Source: Rhodoplanes sp. Z2-YC6860 (GTDB lineage: Bacteria > Pseudomonadota > Alphaproteobacteria > Rhizobiales > Xanthobacteraceae). From it: a DNA stretch of 64,000 nucleotides. The notes beneath the pieces were generated by a model, which was given only the letters and a program-made list of their open reading frames with translations, did not search any database and had not been told where the DNA came from. The stretch's first letter is position 1, and each line of letters starts with the position of its first letter. The position numbers and the translations under genes were made by a program. The stretch spans positions 3,866,029 to 3,930,028 of the forward strand of contig NZ_CP007440.1 in assembly GCF_001579845.1 (NCBI RefSeq), in the 5' to 3' direction. This document shows positions 1 to 8,000 of this stretch, one piece after another.

Positions 1-165
1 GAATGCCTTCAGCCAGTCGATTCCCCGGAGCGTGAAATTAGCCGATCCAGCCGGGTCGATGCGAGCGCCCAACACGATGGAATCACCGGATTCGTCCGTG
101 CCGATCCGGGATTTATGGTGCGTATCTGAACCGCTGTTCAGGATCGCGGTTGGGGCAGGGAGAAC

Positions 166-242
166 TGGCGACCCCGGAGAGATTCGAACTCCCAGCCTAT
201 GGAATCGAAATCCATTGCTCTATCCAGTTGAGCTACGGGGCC
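166..242 (-). tRNA. tRNA-Arg (anticodon UCG)
   Basis: Read on the minus strand this folds into a full cloverleaf. The acceptor stem GGCCCCG pairs with CGGGGTC with one G-U pair, the discriminator is G, and CCA is encoded at 166-168. The anticodon loop is TTTCGAT, giving UCG, which reads the Arg codon CGA. The T arm carries TTCGAAT. No terminator is evident downstream of its 3' end. Confidence 0.95.
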
Positions 243-385
243 GCTGGGGTTGAGCTATAGCACAGCGGTTCGGCTTGGGAATCGCGGATCGCCGCGGCAG
301 GGGATATCAGGGTGGCCTTTTTCGCGCCGGAAAGTCGTCTAGCATCCGGTCGGGCGTGTGGGGCGCGAGGTGGGGAGTTTTGAGA

Positions 386-826
386 TTGTCGAGCGTCACG
401 GCCGGGCGTGCTTTCACGATCGTCGCGTTGCTGGCGGGGAGCTTGCTTGCAGGCTGCTCCGGCACGAGCATGGAGGGCTTTCAGTTCGGCAAGGCCAAGA
501 CCGAGCCGCCGCCCGATCCCATGAAGTTTCCGGCCGACTACAAGCCCGAGGTCGCCGACTTCCTGCGCAGAAACATCGAGAACCCCACCAAGATCCGCGA
601 CGCCTATATCGCGACGCCGGTGCTGAAGCAGGTCGGTAACACGCAGCAATACATCACCTGCGTTCGCTACAATCCGCGTGACAGCAAGAACCAATACGAA
701 GGCCCGACGCAGCGCTTCGTGATTTTCCTCTCCGGGGAAGTAAACCAGTTTTTGCCGGACAACCCGCAGATGTGCGCGGGGCTCGCCTATCAGCGCTACC
801 CGGAAATCGAAAACATGGTCCCCTGA
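386..826 (+). CDS. Putative small lipoprotein, unknown function
   Basis: The frame encodes about 146 residues with a basic N-terminus, a hydrophobic stretch and a lipobox ending LLAGC, so it should be exported and lipidated. The mature part is hydrophilic and contains two further cysteines (ITCVRY and PQMCAG). No ATG fits before the signal peptide. A GGGGAG motif at 372-377 best suits the TTG at 386, with a TTG at 380 as the alternative. I do not recognise the family; short lipoproteins like this are common in Rhizobiales. The coding call is firm because the signal peptide, lipobox and codon use agree, but the start is uncertain. Confidence 0.72.
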   Translation: MSSVTAGRAFTIVALLAGSLLAGCSGTSMEGFQFGKAKTEPPPDPMKFPADYKPEVADFLRRNIENPTKIRDAYIATPVLKQVGNTQQYITCVRYNPRDSKNQYEGPTQRFVIFLSGEVNQFLPDNPQMCAGLAYQRYPEIENMVP

Positions 827-983
827 AGCCCGCGTCGCCATGCGGGCCGGTGTTGCGATTTTGGCAGGCCGGCCCGGCGCGGCATGAAGGGTCAAGCCTT
901 GCTGGAGCGGCGAAAACCCAGCATGTTCCCGTCAAATTCGTTGCAAGCAGCGCGAGGAGGGGCTTCGCGCATCCGGAGGAACC

Positions 984-1871
984 ATGATCCAGGTCAAACG
1001 CTTCAGCCACGCCACCTTCGAGACCCCGGACATGGCACGGCAGACCGACTATTTCACGCAGGTGCTGGGCCTTGCCGTCGCGGGCAAGGAGAACGGCCAC
1101 GTGCATCTCGCCAGCAAGGTCGGCGATCTTGTTGTGCAACTGAATAAGTCGGATCAGTCGCGCTGCACCAAGCTGTCGTTCCAGGTCGATCCGCATACGT
1201 CGCTTGCCGACCTCAAGAAGGGGCTCGAGGCGGAAGGCATCAAGGGCGAGGAGCGCTCGGATGCCGCGCCTGGAATTGGCAAGGCCGTCGTATTCAAGGA
1301 CCCCAAGGGCACCGAGATCGAGATCTTCGCCGAGCAGAAGCAGATCACCGGCCCGCAGCAGGTCCCGGGCATCGGGCCGCTGAAGCTCGGCCATCTCGCT
1401 TTCTGCGTCGATGACTGCAAGAAGTACGCGGACTTCTACTGCAAGGTGCTGGGCTTCCGCGTCTCGGACTGGATCGAAAACTGGTTCGTCTTCCTGCGCT
1501 GCGGGCCCGACCATCACACCATCAACTTCGTGCGCGGCCAGCGCACCCAGATGCATCACGTCGCCTTCGAGCTGAAGGACTGGGCGCAGGTGCAGTCGGC
1601 GATGGATTTCCTCGGGCAGAAGAACATCAACCTGTCCTGGGGACCCGGGCGGCACGGTCCTGGGCACAACATCTACACTTACCATCGCAACCCGGACGAT
1701 CAGATCATCGAGATGTTCACCGAGCTCGACAAGATGCTCGACGAGTCGCTCGGCTATTTCGATCCGCGGCCGTGGCACCGAGACCATCCGCAGCGTCCGA
1801 AGGTGTGGGAAGGCGTGCGCGACATCTGGGGCCTGCCGCCGTCGCCGGATTACATGCGGCAGCGGCAATAA
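984..1871 (+). CDS. VOC-family extradiol dioxygenase-like protein
   Basis: A 295-residue, two-module vicinal-oxygen-chelate protein of the size of type I extradiol dioxygenases (catechol 2,3-dioxygenase or 2,3-dihydroxybiphenyl dioxygenase type). The C-terminal module shows the expected metal ligands: His in GHLAF, His in MHHVAFE and Glu in IIEMFTE. Such enzymes cleave catechols next to the hydroxyl groups using Fe(II) or Mn(II) in the cytoplasm. The start ATG follows a GGAGGAACC Shine-Dalgarno sequence. The gene stands alone, so the substrate cannot be inferred. A non-dioxygenase VOC role is possible, but the intact 2-His-1-Glu triad favours an enzyme. Confidence 0.82.
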   Translation: MIQVKRFSHATFETPDMARQTDYFTQVLGLAVAGKENGHVHLASKVGDLVVQLNKSDQSRCTKLSFQVDPHTSLADLKKGLEAEGIKGEERSDAAPGIGKAVVFKDPKGTEIEIFAEQKQITGPQQVPGIGPLKLGHLAFCVDDCKKYADFYCKVLGFRVSDWIENWFVFLRCGPDHHTINFVRGQRTQMHHVAFELKDWAQVQSAMDFLGQKNINLSWGPGRHGPGHNIYTYHRNPDDQIIEMFTELDKMLDESLGYFDPRPWHRDHPQRPKVWEGVRDIWGLPPSPDYMRQRQ

Positions 1872-1884
1872 CTGCCGAGGCACT

Positions 1885-1992
1885 GTCATTCCGGGGCGGC
1901 CCGCAGGGCCGAACCCGGAATCCAGCCGAGCAGGTGCTTTCTCCGGAACTGGATTCCGGGTTGGCGGGCTGTTGCCCGTGCCCCGGAATGAC
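1885..1992. repeat. Dispersed nested inverted repeat, family A copy 1
   Basis: The ends are GTCATTCCGGGG and CCCCGGAATGAC, perfect inverted copies. Inside them AACCCGGAATCCAGC and GGATTCCGGGTT form a second inverted pair, so the whole unit can fold into a long cruciform. A second copy of the same architecture lies at 13301-13406. It sits between converging genes (the VOC protein and the hydroxyacid dehydrogenase). It resembles REP/BIME-type intergenic palindromes. Confidence 0.85.
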
Positions 1993-2006
1993 CGCGGTGA
2001 GAGAAA

Positions 2007-2999
2007 CTACGCCGTCCGCCGCAGCTCCGACTTCAGCACGTCCGCGTTCACGACGTTGATCGGATCGCCGGCTGTATAGGCGGTGATCTGATCGAAGATG
2101 TCACTGAACTGCAGCTCGTATTCGTCGCGCGTGACGTAGCCGAGATGCGGCGTGCAGATCACATTGTCCATGTTGAGCAGCGGGTTCGCGGTGTCGCGCA
2201 TCGGCTCCTCCTCATAGACGTCGACCGCAGCCATCCCGGGCCGGCCTGCGCGCAGCGCCTCGACGAGCGCGCCGCGTTCGATCAGCGGCGCCCGGCTGGT
2301 GTTGACCATCAGCGCGGTGGGCTTCATGCGGCGGAGATCGTCGTAGGTCACGATGCCGCGCGTCGCGTCGACCAGCCGCATGTGCAGCGTGATGACGTCG
2401 CAGCGTTCGAAGAAGGCGAGCTTGCTGGGCGCAACCAGGTGGCCCTCGGCCTTGGCGCGCACCATCGACTGCGGCCGTGCCCAGACCACCACGTTCATGC
2501 CGAAGGCCTTGCCATAAGCGGCGACGGCCGCGCCGATCCGGCCATAGCCGAAGATGCCGAGCGTCTTGTTGCGCAGTGTCGATCCCACGCCGAGCTGCCA
2601 GGTGCCGGCCTTGAGCGAGGCCATCTGCTGCGGGATCTGGCGAAACGCCGCGATGATCAAGCCCCAGGTCAGCTCGGCGGTGGCGTAGGATGGCGTGCCG
2701 AGATGCATGTTCGACGACACCACGATGCCGAGCTTGGTGCAGGCGTCGATGTCGATATGCGGATAGACGCTGCGCTGGCTGATCAGCTTGAGCTTGGGCA
2801 GCCGCTCAAGAAGCGGCTCCTGGATCTTGGTGCGCTCGCGGATCAGCACCAGCGCCTCGGTGTCCTTCAGCCGCTCGGCAAGCGCGTCGACGTCCTGGAC
2901 GTGGTCGTTCCAAACCGTGACGTCATGGCCGTCGAGCTTCTTGAAGCAAGCGAGAGTCCGGACCGTATCGTGATAGTCGTCGAGAATTGAAATCTTCAT
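2007..2999 (-). CDS. D-2-hydroxyacid dehydrogenase family protein
   Basis: A 330-residue NAD(P)-dependent dehydrogenase of the 2-hydroxyacid/phosphoglycerate dehydrogenase family. The Rossmann motif FGYGRIG is near residue 150. The catalytic triad is visible as Arg in NTSRAPLI, Glu in YEEEPM and His in CTPHLGY. It should reduce a 2-keto acid to a D-2-hydroxyacid, or the reverse, in the cytoplasm. The start ATG at 2999 is the first in frame. The specific substrate is unknown: the family includes formate, glycerate, phosphoglycerate and lactate dehydrogenases. The neighbours give no pathway. Confidence 0.9.
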   Translation of the reverse strand: MKISILDDYHDTVRTLACFKKLDGHDVTVWNDHVQDVDALAERLKDTEALVLIRERTKIQEPLLERLPKLKLISQRSVYPHIDIDACTKLGIVVSSNMHLGTPSYATAELTWGLIIAAFRQIPQQMASLKAGTWQLGVGSTLRNKTLGIFGYGRIGAAVAAYGKAFGMNVVVWARPQSMVRAKAEGHLVAPSKLAFFERCDVITLHMRLVDATRGIVTYDDLRRMKPTALMVNTSRAPLIERGALVEALRAGRPGMAAVDVYEEEPMRDTANPLLNMDNVICTPHLGYVTRDEYELQFSDIFDQITAYTAGDPINVVNADVLKSELRRTA

Positions 3000-3244
3000 G
3001 GCACGCTGTTCCCCGCAGGCACCATAGCAGGTTGTCAGGCGTGCAGAAGTGCGGTGTGAGAGCGCGAATGGGTTTAATAAAGCCGATCAGGCCGTGGTCC
3101 CATCGCCAGGGAGGCAGAACTAACACGCAGGAATGACGAGTAATTTGCGAGCAATTAACGGGCCGGCTGCGGTTTAGGAGACTGTTTAGTCTGAAATGGC
3201 GACGGCGTTGCCGATGCGAACGAATTATGTAAATTCGCCGTGAT

Positions 3245-3321
3245 GGCCGGGTGGCGGAGAGGATACGCGAGAGGCCCGCAAACCTCATTAGCCTTGGTTC
3301 AATTCCAAGGCCCGGCCTCCA
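3245..3321 (+). tRNA. Degenerate tRNA-Cys-like element (GCA)
   Basis: A tRNA-like unit of 77 nt ends in encoded CCA after a U discriminator, a hallmark of tRNA-Cys. The 5' GGCCGGG pairs perfectly with CCCGGCC. The T arm has loop TTCAATT on a 6-bp stem, or equally an 8/5 acceptor/T split using a U-G pair at 3252/3310. The anticodon stem has only four pairs, GAGG with CCTC, plus an A-A mismatch. Its loop is 8 nt, CCCGCAAA, holds GCA and lacks U33. The D stem is about 3 bp. It is either a tRNA-Cys pseudogene or an unusual tRNA. Confidence 0.6.
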
Positions 3322-3474
3322 TCGTTTCCCTGATGTCGACGGACTCTCGGTGCAGCGTTCGCGCTTGCAGGGCGCGTGACCACGCGCTGATCGCCAAAGG
3401 CTTCACATTAATGAAGCGTCGCATACCGCGCCTGTAGGGCAGCGATCTGCGCGACATGACAGTCATTCGCCACA

Positions 3475-3648
3475 CTAAATAGGCTTTTGAGGCTGCTGCT
3501 GTTGCAAGACCTGGACACGTTTCCAGGTGTGATGCCCACATGGCTCACAGAAAAACACCCTGTGGCCAGGTTCTCGGCCCAGGGGCTGGATTTCGGTGGA
3601 AAAGGTCGTTGGGCCTGCGCAGTGTTCGCAGGGAACTTGGTCCGGCAT
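3475..3648 (-). CDS. 57-residue four-cysteine zinc-ribbon-like protein
   Basis: A small frame of 57 residues with two CxxC knuckles, CEHC near residues 7-10 and CEPC near residues 34-37, about 24 residues apart. That spacing fits a zinc ribbon. The tail is Gln- and Pro-rich. Start ATG is at 3648 and stop TAG at 3475. I do not recognise a named family. It lies in a run of small hypothetical genes on the same strand. The metal-binding role is inferred from cysteine spacing only. Confidence 0.62.
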   Translation of the reverse strand: MPDQVPCEHCAGPTTFSTEIQPLGREPGHRVFFCEPCGHHTWKRVQVLQQQQPQKPI

Positions 3649-3703
3649 AGAGCGCCCCTTCGGGGGTGAAAGACCTCCCGGCGGCCGTTCGTTCCTGCAT
3701 CGG

Positions 3704-3737
3704 GAAAATAAAAAACCCGCCGGTTGTTGGGGCAGGG
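3704..3737 (-). terminator. Rho-independent terminator (minus strand)
   Basis: On the minus strand a GC-rich hairpin (CCTGCC pairing with GGCGGG, 9-nt loop) is followed directly by TTTTTTATTTT. It lies 59 bases past the stop of the 62-residue gene at 3796-3984 and would end its transcript. Confidence 0.65.
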
Positions 3738-3795
3738 TCTCGTTTCCAGGTAAGCGAGGGCGGAGGCTTGCTCTTACACCCGGGTCATTCGGGGA

Positions 3796-3984
3796 TTACT
3801 TGGCGTATCCCTGAGAACGAAGCCAATCGATCTTCCGGTCGCCATTGATCCAGTCGTAGCAGTCATCACGGCTTTTCAGGCCCGTGATGTGCCGGTCTTC
3901 GTGGCCGGGGTAGGCGGCGAGAATTTGCCAGTCGTCTTCGCTGATGCGGACAGGTCTGAAGTCAACTTTTGCTTTTGCCATCAT
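3796..3984 (-). CDS. Small conserved-looking hypothetical protein
   Basis: A 62-residue, mildly charged soluble protein with Trp and Tyr residues spread along it (DDWQIL, DCYDWINGD, IDWLRSQGYAK). There is no signal peptide or membrane segment. Two adjacent ATG codons (3984 and 3981) could start it. A terminator at 3704-3737 follows. I cannot assign a function. Composition and the matched terminator support a real gene. Confidence 0.6.
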   Translation of the reverse strand: MMAKAKVDFRPVRISEDDWQILAAYPGHEDRHITGLKSRDDCYDWINGDRKIDWLRSQGYAK

Positions 3985-4108
3985 GTCTTATGCAGATGTT
4001 CGCGGGAAATAACAAATGCCCGATGCCGCATCGTCGTTGGGGGCATCGTCGAAGCCAGCGCAACGCAATCTCCACCGCATGAGGCTTACGAGAAGAGCTG
4101 CGCGACCT

Positions 4109-4361
4109 TCAGCATCGAGCCGTCGCATGGTGCAAATCGTACAGTTCGTGCACTTCGGCGACGATGGCGCGAAACAGCGCGCTGTAAGCCATCATGAGAT
4201 GCGGTTTGGCTGAGAATGTCGCCCTGCCATGGGGTTCCAGCGCCAATCACCGTGACATACTCGAGCTCCATCGTGGCCCGGCACGCTCGAGAATGAGCGT
4301 CTCCAACTGCTGTTTGGTCTTCTACTCTTTCATAAAACCGCGCCCCTGCTTGAGGAGCCAT
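4109..4361 (-). pseudogene. Possible frameshifted small hypothetical gene
   Basis: Two coding-looking stretches lie in different minus-strand frames. The first starts at ATG 4361 and reads through MELEYVTVIGAGTPW to about 4205. The second covers about 30 codons (AYSALFRAIVAEVHELYDLH) and ends at a TGA at 4109-4111. One inserted or lost base near 4203-4210 would join them. Both have plausible protein composition, whereas the first frame turns Arg/His-rich after the break. The family is unknown. It could instead be chance coding potential in a decayed intergenic region. Confidence 0.3.
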
Positions 4362-4562
4362 ATCATGAGCAAGGCGCCGAAATGAGGACCAAATCAAAAT
4401 CGCAATCGAAATGATCTGAGATGGCGAGCAGCCCCAATAGGGCTGCGGTGCCAGACGACGCGCGCGTTGTCCGTCGCGCTTGTCAGATGGCTCCATGAAC
4501 ATGCCCAAAAGAAGCACGCGATCTGTGCCGGCCGATCAGGCGGGCATGCCGCTCGGACAGGA

Positions 4563-4820
4563 CTAGACGAGCTTTGGCTGCGCTTTCTTGGTGAGCGGAT
4601 AATCCTTGCTGTCGTACAGGTCCCTGATGCGCGATCCATCGGATCGCTCATCGCCAGATTCCATCACGGTCCCGTCGAGAAATTCTCGAGGCATTTGCTC
4701 CACGGCAAATTGGATGGCTGCGGCAGCAGTGCTGAACCGACGATAGCCGACGGGGCGTTGTCCCGTCCGGCTCCGTGCAGGAAACAGGTCCGCGGGCGCG
4801 TCGTAGTCGAAGCTGCTCAT
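4563..4820 (-). CDS. Hypothetical protein, 85 residues
   Basis: The product is a soluble, polar 85-residue protein with no signal peptide, membrane segment or recognisable catalytic motif. It contains a short Arg/Gly/Tyr segment near residues 20-28 and an amphipathic AAAAIQFAVEQM helix near residues 32-43. It lies alone in a stretch of small minus-strand genes between the tRNA-like element at 3245 and rpsU. I cannot assign a function. Codon use and length favour a real gene. Confidence 0.55.
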   Translation of the reverse strand: MSSFDYDAPADLFPARSRTGQRPVGYRRFSTAAAAIQFAVEQMPREFLDGTVMESGDERSDGSRIRDLYDSKDYPLTKKAQPKLV

Positions 4821-5251
4821 GCGCTGTCCTAGGACTCATCGTGAGGGTTTCAAGCGGCTCCGCGACGTCGTCTGGCTGCGATCGACAGGATCACGGCCCA
4901 TATGCGGGCGGCATTAAATGGAACGACGTATCGCGCCAGCAATGGGACGGCAAAGCAAGGGAATTAACAATAGCAGCGTTCAGGCAAGCATGTCCCAACG
5001 ATCGCCGTTCGTCGATCGCTACGGCCACGCCCCCGAATATCCTGGACTTAGTTCCCAGCGGCCCCTACGGTTGTTTTGCTCCGGCGCGATACGCCGCGTC
5101 ACCCTCACGCTGACAAATCGCTTTTCGGCCGCGCACCCGACGAGTGCGGAGGAACGGTCCTGGCTGCTCGAGAGCCATAAGCGAGCGGAGGGCCGAGGCG
5201 TGCCGGGACTCAATCAACGGGTTTCTCTCGAATCAAAGAGAAGGATGTCTA
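4821..5251. other. Intergenic stretch, nothing convincing
   Basis: These 431 bases contain only overlapping open frames of skewed composition on both strands and no RNA gene that I recognise. The last part must hold the rpsU promoter and leader. The region looks AT-richer than the surrounding chromosome. Confidence 0.5.
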
Positions 5252-5536
5252 TTGCAGGTTCTCGTTCGCGATAACAACGTCGATCAAGCGCTTCGAGTCT
5301 TGAAGAAGAAGATGCAACGCGAAGGCGTCTTCCGCGAAATGAAGCAGCGCCGATCCTACGAGAAACCTTCGGAGCGCAAGGTGCGAGAACGGTCGGAAGC
5401 GATCCGTCGCGCCCGAAAGCTTGCAAGGAAGAAAGCGCAGCGCGAGGGGCTTCTTCCAGATACCCGGAAAAAACCCGACATCAAGAAGGGTACGCGACCA
5501 GCGTTTCCAAGTCCTTTTGGCTCGGCCACGCGGTGA
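5252..5536 (+). CDS. rpsU: 30S ribosomal protein S21
   Basis: The product starts [20 protein letters not shown] after the initiator and is the basic, helical S21 protein of the small ribosomal subunit, which helps mRNA engagement during initiation. The family start coincides with a TTG at 5252, preceded at about 7 bases by AGAGAAGGA (5237-5245), so I choose this non-ATG start over the upstream ATG at 5144. The 94-residue length includes a basic C-terminal extension ([13 protein letters not shown]) beyond the usual 70 or so. Rhizobiales often carry more than one rpsU; lying among decayed small genes, this may be a secondary copy. Confidence 0.9.
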   Translation: MQVLVRDNNVDQALRVLKKKMQREGVFREMKQRRSYEKPSERKVRERSEAIRRARKLARKKAQREGLLPDTRKKPDIKKGTRPAFPSPFGSATR

Positions 5537-5867
5537 GAGCGATCGGCGTCTCGGTCGAACGGTCGGCAAATCATCATTCAAGACAGACGCGCTGAGACCA
5601 AGACGATATCCCGCCGATGGCGGGAGCACCCGACCGAGCAATCACGTCTCCTCCGGAAGCCAAGCAGCACATCAGTGCCTGCGGCTGCTGCCGATGATCC
5701 TGGACCATCAGGGCAATCGCCTGCGGAATCGCGCTGATGCGTCAATCTGACTCAAGCCAAACGTCCGGTTTTGATTGCCGCGCATTGGCCGAAGGCCGCT
5801 CAGGCGCGCCGGGCCAAATTCTGCGCTGCCGGCTTCTTACTTGATTGAATTTACGGGATTTTTTGTG
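5537..5867. other. Intergenic stretch with one perfect hairpin
   Basis: No gene is supported in these 331 bases. CCCGCC at 5610-5615 and GGCGGG at 5619-5624 form a perfect 6-bp hairpin with a GAT loop. No T-run follows on either strand, so it is not a clear terminator for rpsU. Confidence 0.5.
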
Positions 5868-5942
5868 TGGCGTCCCCACCGGGAATCGAACCCGGGTCTT
5901 CACCGTGAAAGGGTGATGTCCTGACCGCTAGACGATGGGGAC
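5868..5942 (-). tRNA. tRNA-Glu (anticodon UUC)
   Basis: The minus strand forms a complete cloverleaf. The acceptor GTCCCCA pairs with TGGGGAC, the discriminator is G and CCA is encoded at 5868-5870. The anticodon stem TCACC/GGTGA holds loop CTTTCAC, giving UUC for Glu. The T arm has TTCGATT. Confidence 0.96.
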
Positions 5943-6056
5943 GCGGTCATGCCGGCATTTGGCGTGCCGACCTATAGAGGGCTTGGGCCGGGCCGGCAAG
6001 CGATAGCCTGAAAACCGGGGAAACCGGCTCCGATCCGGCGCAGGCCGGCCTGCCGG

Positions 6057-6515
6057 CTACCAGTGGCCGGTGTTCGGCATCGACGCCCAGGGTTCCGCGG
6101 GTGCCAGGGCCTTGCCCTTTTGCAGGAGCTCGACGGAGTGCTTATCGGGGGAGCGCACGAACGCCATGTTGCCGTCGCGCGGCGGCCGGTTGATGGTCAC
6201 GCCGCCCTTTTGCAGCTTGTCGCAGGTCGCATAGATATCATCGACCTCGTAGGCGAGATGGCCGAAGTAGCGTGCCTCGCCATAGTCCTCGCTGTCCCAG
6301 TTGTAGGTGAGCTCGACCATCGGCGCGTCCCGGCGGCCGGCGGCGATCGCAGCCTTGGCGGCCGGCGCATCCTCGGGGGCGGCCAGGAACACCAGCGTGT
6401 ACTTGTTCTTCTCGTCGGTCCGGCGGCGGACCTCCTCGAGGCCGAGGAGGTTGCAATAGAAATTCAGCGCTGCATCGAGATTGCGCACGCGCAGCATGGT
6501 GTGCAGGAATCGCAT
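6057..6515 (-). CDS. gloA: Lactoylglutathione lyase (glyoxalase I)
   Basis: A 152-residue single-domain VOC protein matching glyoxalase I, which isomerises the methylglyoxal-glutathione hemithioacetal to S-lactoylglutathione in the cytoplasm. Expected metal ligands are visible: His in FLHTMLRV, Glu in MVELTYNWD, His in GHLAYEV and Glu in SVELLQKG. The motif [14 protein letters not shown] is typical. I use the ATG at 6515 because it follows GGAGAAGGCGA and matches the family N-terminus; the frame extends 20 codons further upstream without support. It is monocistronic. Confidence 0.93.
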   Translation of the reverse strand: MRFLHTMLRVRNLDAALNFYCNLLGLEEVRRRTDEKNKYTLVFLAAPEDAPAAKAAIAAGRRDAPMVELTYNWDSEDYGEARYFGHLAYEVDDIYATCDKLQKGGVTINRPPRDGNMAFVRSPDKHSVELLQKGKALAPAEPWASMPNTGHW

Positions 6516-6664
6516 ATTCGCCTTCTCCGTGAGAGCACTCAGAAACCAACTGCCCTGTAGGGCATCCGGGGGCACGAAATATCAGGAAAACCCACCTGAG
6601 GGCAGCCCTGTGGCGTGCGGGTATGTCACAGCGAATTCCCAAACCTGCACGCTATGTAAGGCCG

Positions 6665-6736
6665 ATGACAACCGCACTCGTCGCATACGCAGCGTTTGGC
6701 GCTGTCGTGGCATACATCGTCATGCGCCCCATATAG
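6665..6736 (+). CDS. Possible 23-residue transmembrane micro-protein
   Basis: ATG at 6665 opens 23 codons ending in TAG. The product MTTALVAYAAFGAVVAYIVM plus RPI is almost entirely hydrophobic and would form one membrane helix with a basic C-terminal end. AAGG lies 4 bases upstream as a weak ribosome-binding site. It could be a regulatory membrane peptide or chance. Confidence 0.28.
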   Translation: MTTALVAYAAFGAVVAYIVMRPI

Positions 6737-6823
6737 CGTGCCCTGCAAGCCGCCAACCCGTAGCTCGTTCCCGAGTTTTGTGTAAAAATGGCTGGGCTGT
6801 AAGCTCGGCATACACCCGAGATG

Positions 6824-6855
6824 AGAAGCCCCGCCTCAGGCGAGGCGGGGCTTCT
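6824..6855. repeat. Perfect 14-bp hairpin
   Basis: AGAAGCCCCGCCTC and GAGGCGGGGCTTCT are perfect inverted copies around a 4-nt loop. It looks like the stem of a strong terminator, but neither strand has a T-run after it. It may end a transcript from the plus strand or stabilise a small RNA's 3' end. Confidence 0.6.
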
Positions 6856-7161
6856 TGGTATCGGGCCGAGAGGCGCTTCGCTTCGGGCCGGCCGTGATAT
6901 CCCCACGGCTCCATGACGGGATTGAGTCCACCGCGCGGGCTACAAAAATGTAATGCTGCTGTAAGGCGGCGTAGCGCGAAACCGGCCGGGCGAGCCGGCG
7001 CTGTATTTCCTCGGATGATTGAGCGGCGTGGATGCCACCCAAGAAAGGTTAGCTGGGAACAGTTTTGCGCTGGTCGGAACAACGGGAGGCTTTGGACGGT
7101 TCCTCGTCGTCTTTCCTAGAGAGCCGCCTCATCTCGGTGCGGCTCTTATGGGAGACACCCA

Positions 7162-7419
7162 ATGCAAGTCCTGGCCATTTTCACCGTGTGCGCGCTGATT
7201 TTGGACGCGTGCGCGGTCTTCATCTCGGCGATGGTCGAGAACTACTCACCTTCGACCAGTCTTTTCGTATTTCTCGGGCTTTTCGTGTTGGGCTTCATCA
7301 TCGCGTGGAAGGCCGCTGTCTACCTGACGGAAAGATTTCTCGTCTCCGACGCCCAGCGGACAGCGAACGAAGAGCATGTGAAGTCGGTCGACGCGAAGGT
7401 CGCCGTCGCGCGGCGATAG
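7162..7419 (+). CDS. Small two-helix membrane protein, unknown
   Basis: An 85-residue protein with two hydrophobic helices (about residues 1-25 and 33-55) and a charged cytoplasmic tail (TERFLVSDAQRTANEEH). I do not know its function. The ATG follows GGGAGA with good spacing. An 8-bp stem-loop at 7120-7146 sits immediately upstream in the leader and may affect expression. Confidence 0.65.
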   Translation: MQVLAIFTVCALILDACAVFISAMVENYSPSTSLFVFLGLFVLGFIIAWKAAVYLTERFLVSDAQRTANEEHVKSVDAKVAVARR

Positions 7420-8000
7420 CTCACTTCTTGGGATGATGGGATTGCTTGAGAGAGCTTCATCGCTGGCGCCTTAAGACCTCTGCCGCTCCTTGAGCGGTGT
7501 CGATGATCTGCGTGTTGTCATCGAACGTCATACTGAACCATTCGAGTCGTCAGTCCACGCCACGCTTCTGCACGTTGCAGATCGTTGGGTCGTGAAGCGG
7601 GGGATAGCCACCTCAGAGGTGGAAGATGGGCTGGCGGGATGCCGGAAAAGGGCACAGCTCTCCCGTACCGGACACGGTGACCCCGTACTCCTCGAGACAT
7701 CCAATCGCCCCCTGGCTCGTTCCCAAGATGTAAGCCCGGGAGGCGGCCAACCAACTCGGCATTCCGTCGGGCCTGGGCGTTCGACGACGGATATCTACGT
7801 CCCTCATCCTCCCGACTATCTCCGCTGCGTGCACCGCGATCGAGAAGTTGGTGCAGGAAGTGGAGGCTGCGGAAACCGTGCGGCTGGCTAGCGCAGGCTA
7901 TTGAGCTTGAATCAGAAATTGAATCCGGGGCCAGCGTGTGCAGAAATCGCGTCCGCTCGGTGTTCAATCGCGAGCAAGTCGTGAGAGGGACGATTTGGCA
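7420..8000. other. Intergenic stretch, possible gene debris
   Basis: There is no supported gene in these 581 bases. A plus-strand frame ending at the TGA near 7900 reads CTAIEKLVQEVEAAETVRLA, which looks like the helical end of a lost protein, but nothing upstream continues it. A 73-codon minus frame at 7613-7834 has unusual composition and its GGAGG abuts the ATG, so I do not call it. Confidence 0.4.

Larger units (their letters stand above)
6516..7161. other. Long intergenic region with hairpins and a mini-ORF
   Basis: Across 646 bases I see no conventional gene. It holds a possible 23-codon hydrophobic frame at 6665-6736, a 14-bp perfect hairpin at 6824-6855 and an 8-bp stem-loop at 7120-7146 just before the ribosome-binding site of the next gene. 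It could include an unannotated small RNA, but no known family (6S, SRP RNA, tmRNA) is recognisable. Confidence 0.5.

Noticed and set aside
5144-5251. Upstream ATG extension of rpsU
   Set aside because: S21 family proteins begin at the residue encoded by TTG 5252, which has a well-placed ribosome-binding site.
7613-7834. 73-codon minus-strand frame
   Set aside because: It looks slightly protein-like at its end, but the GGAGG abuts the start codon and I recognise no family; not enough to call.
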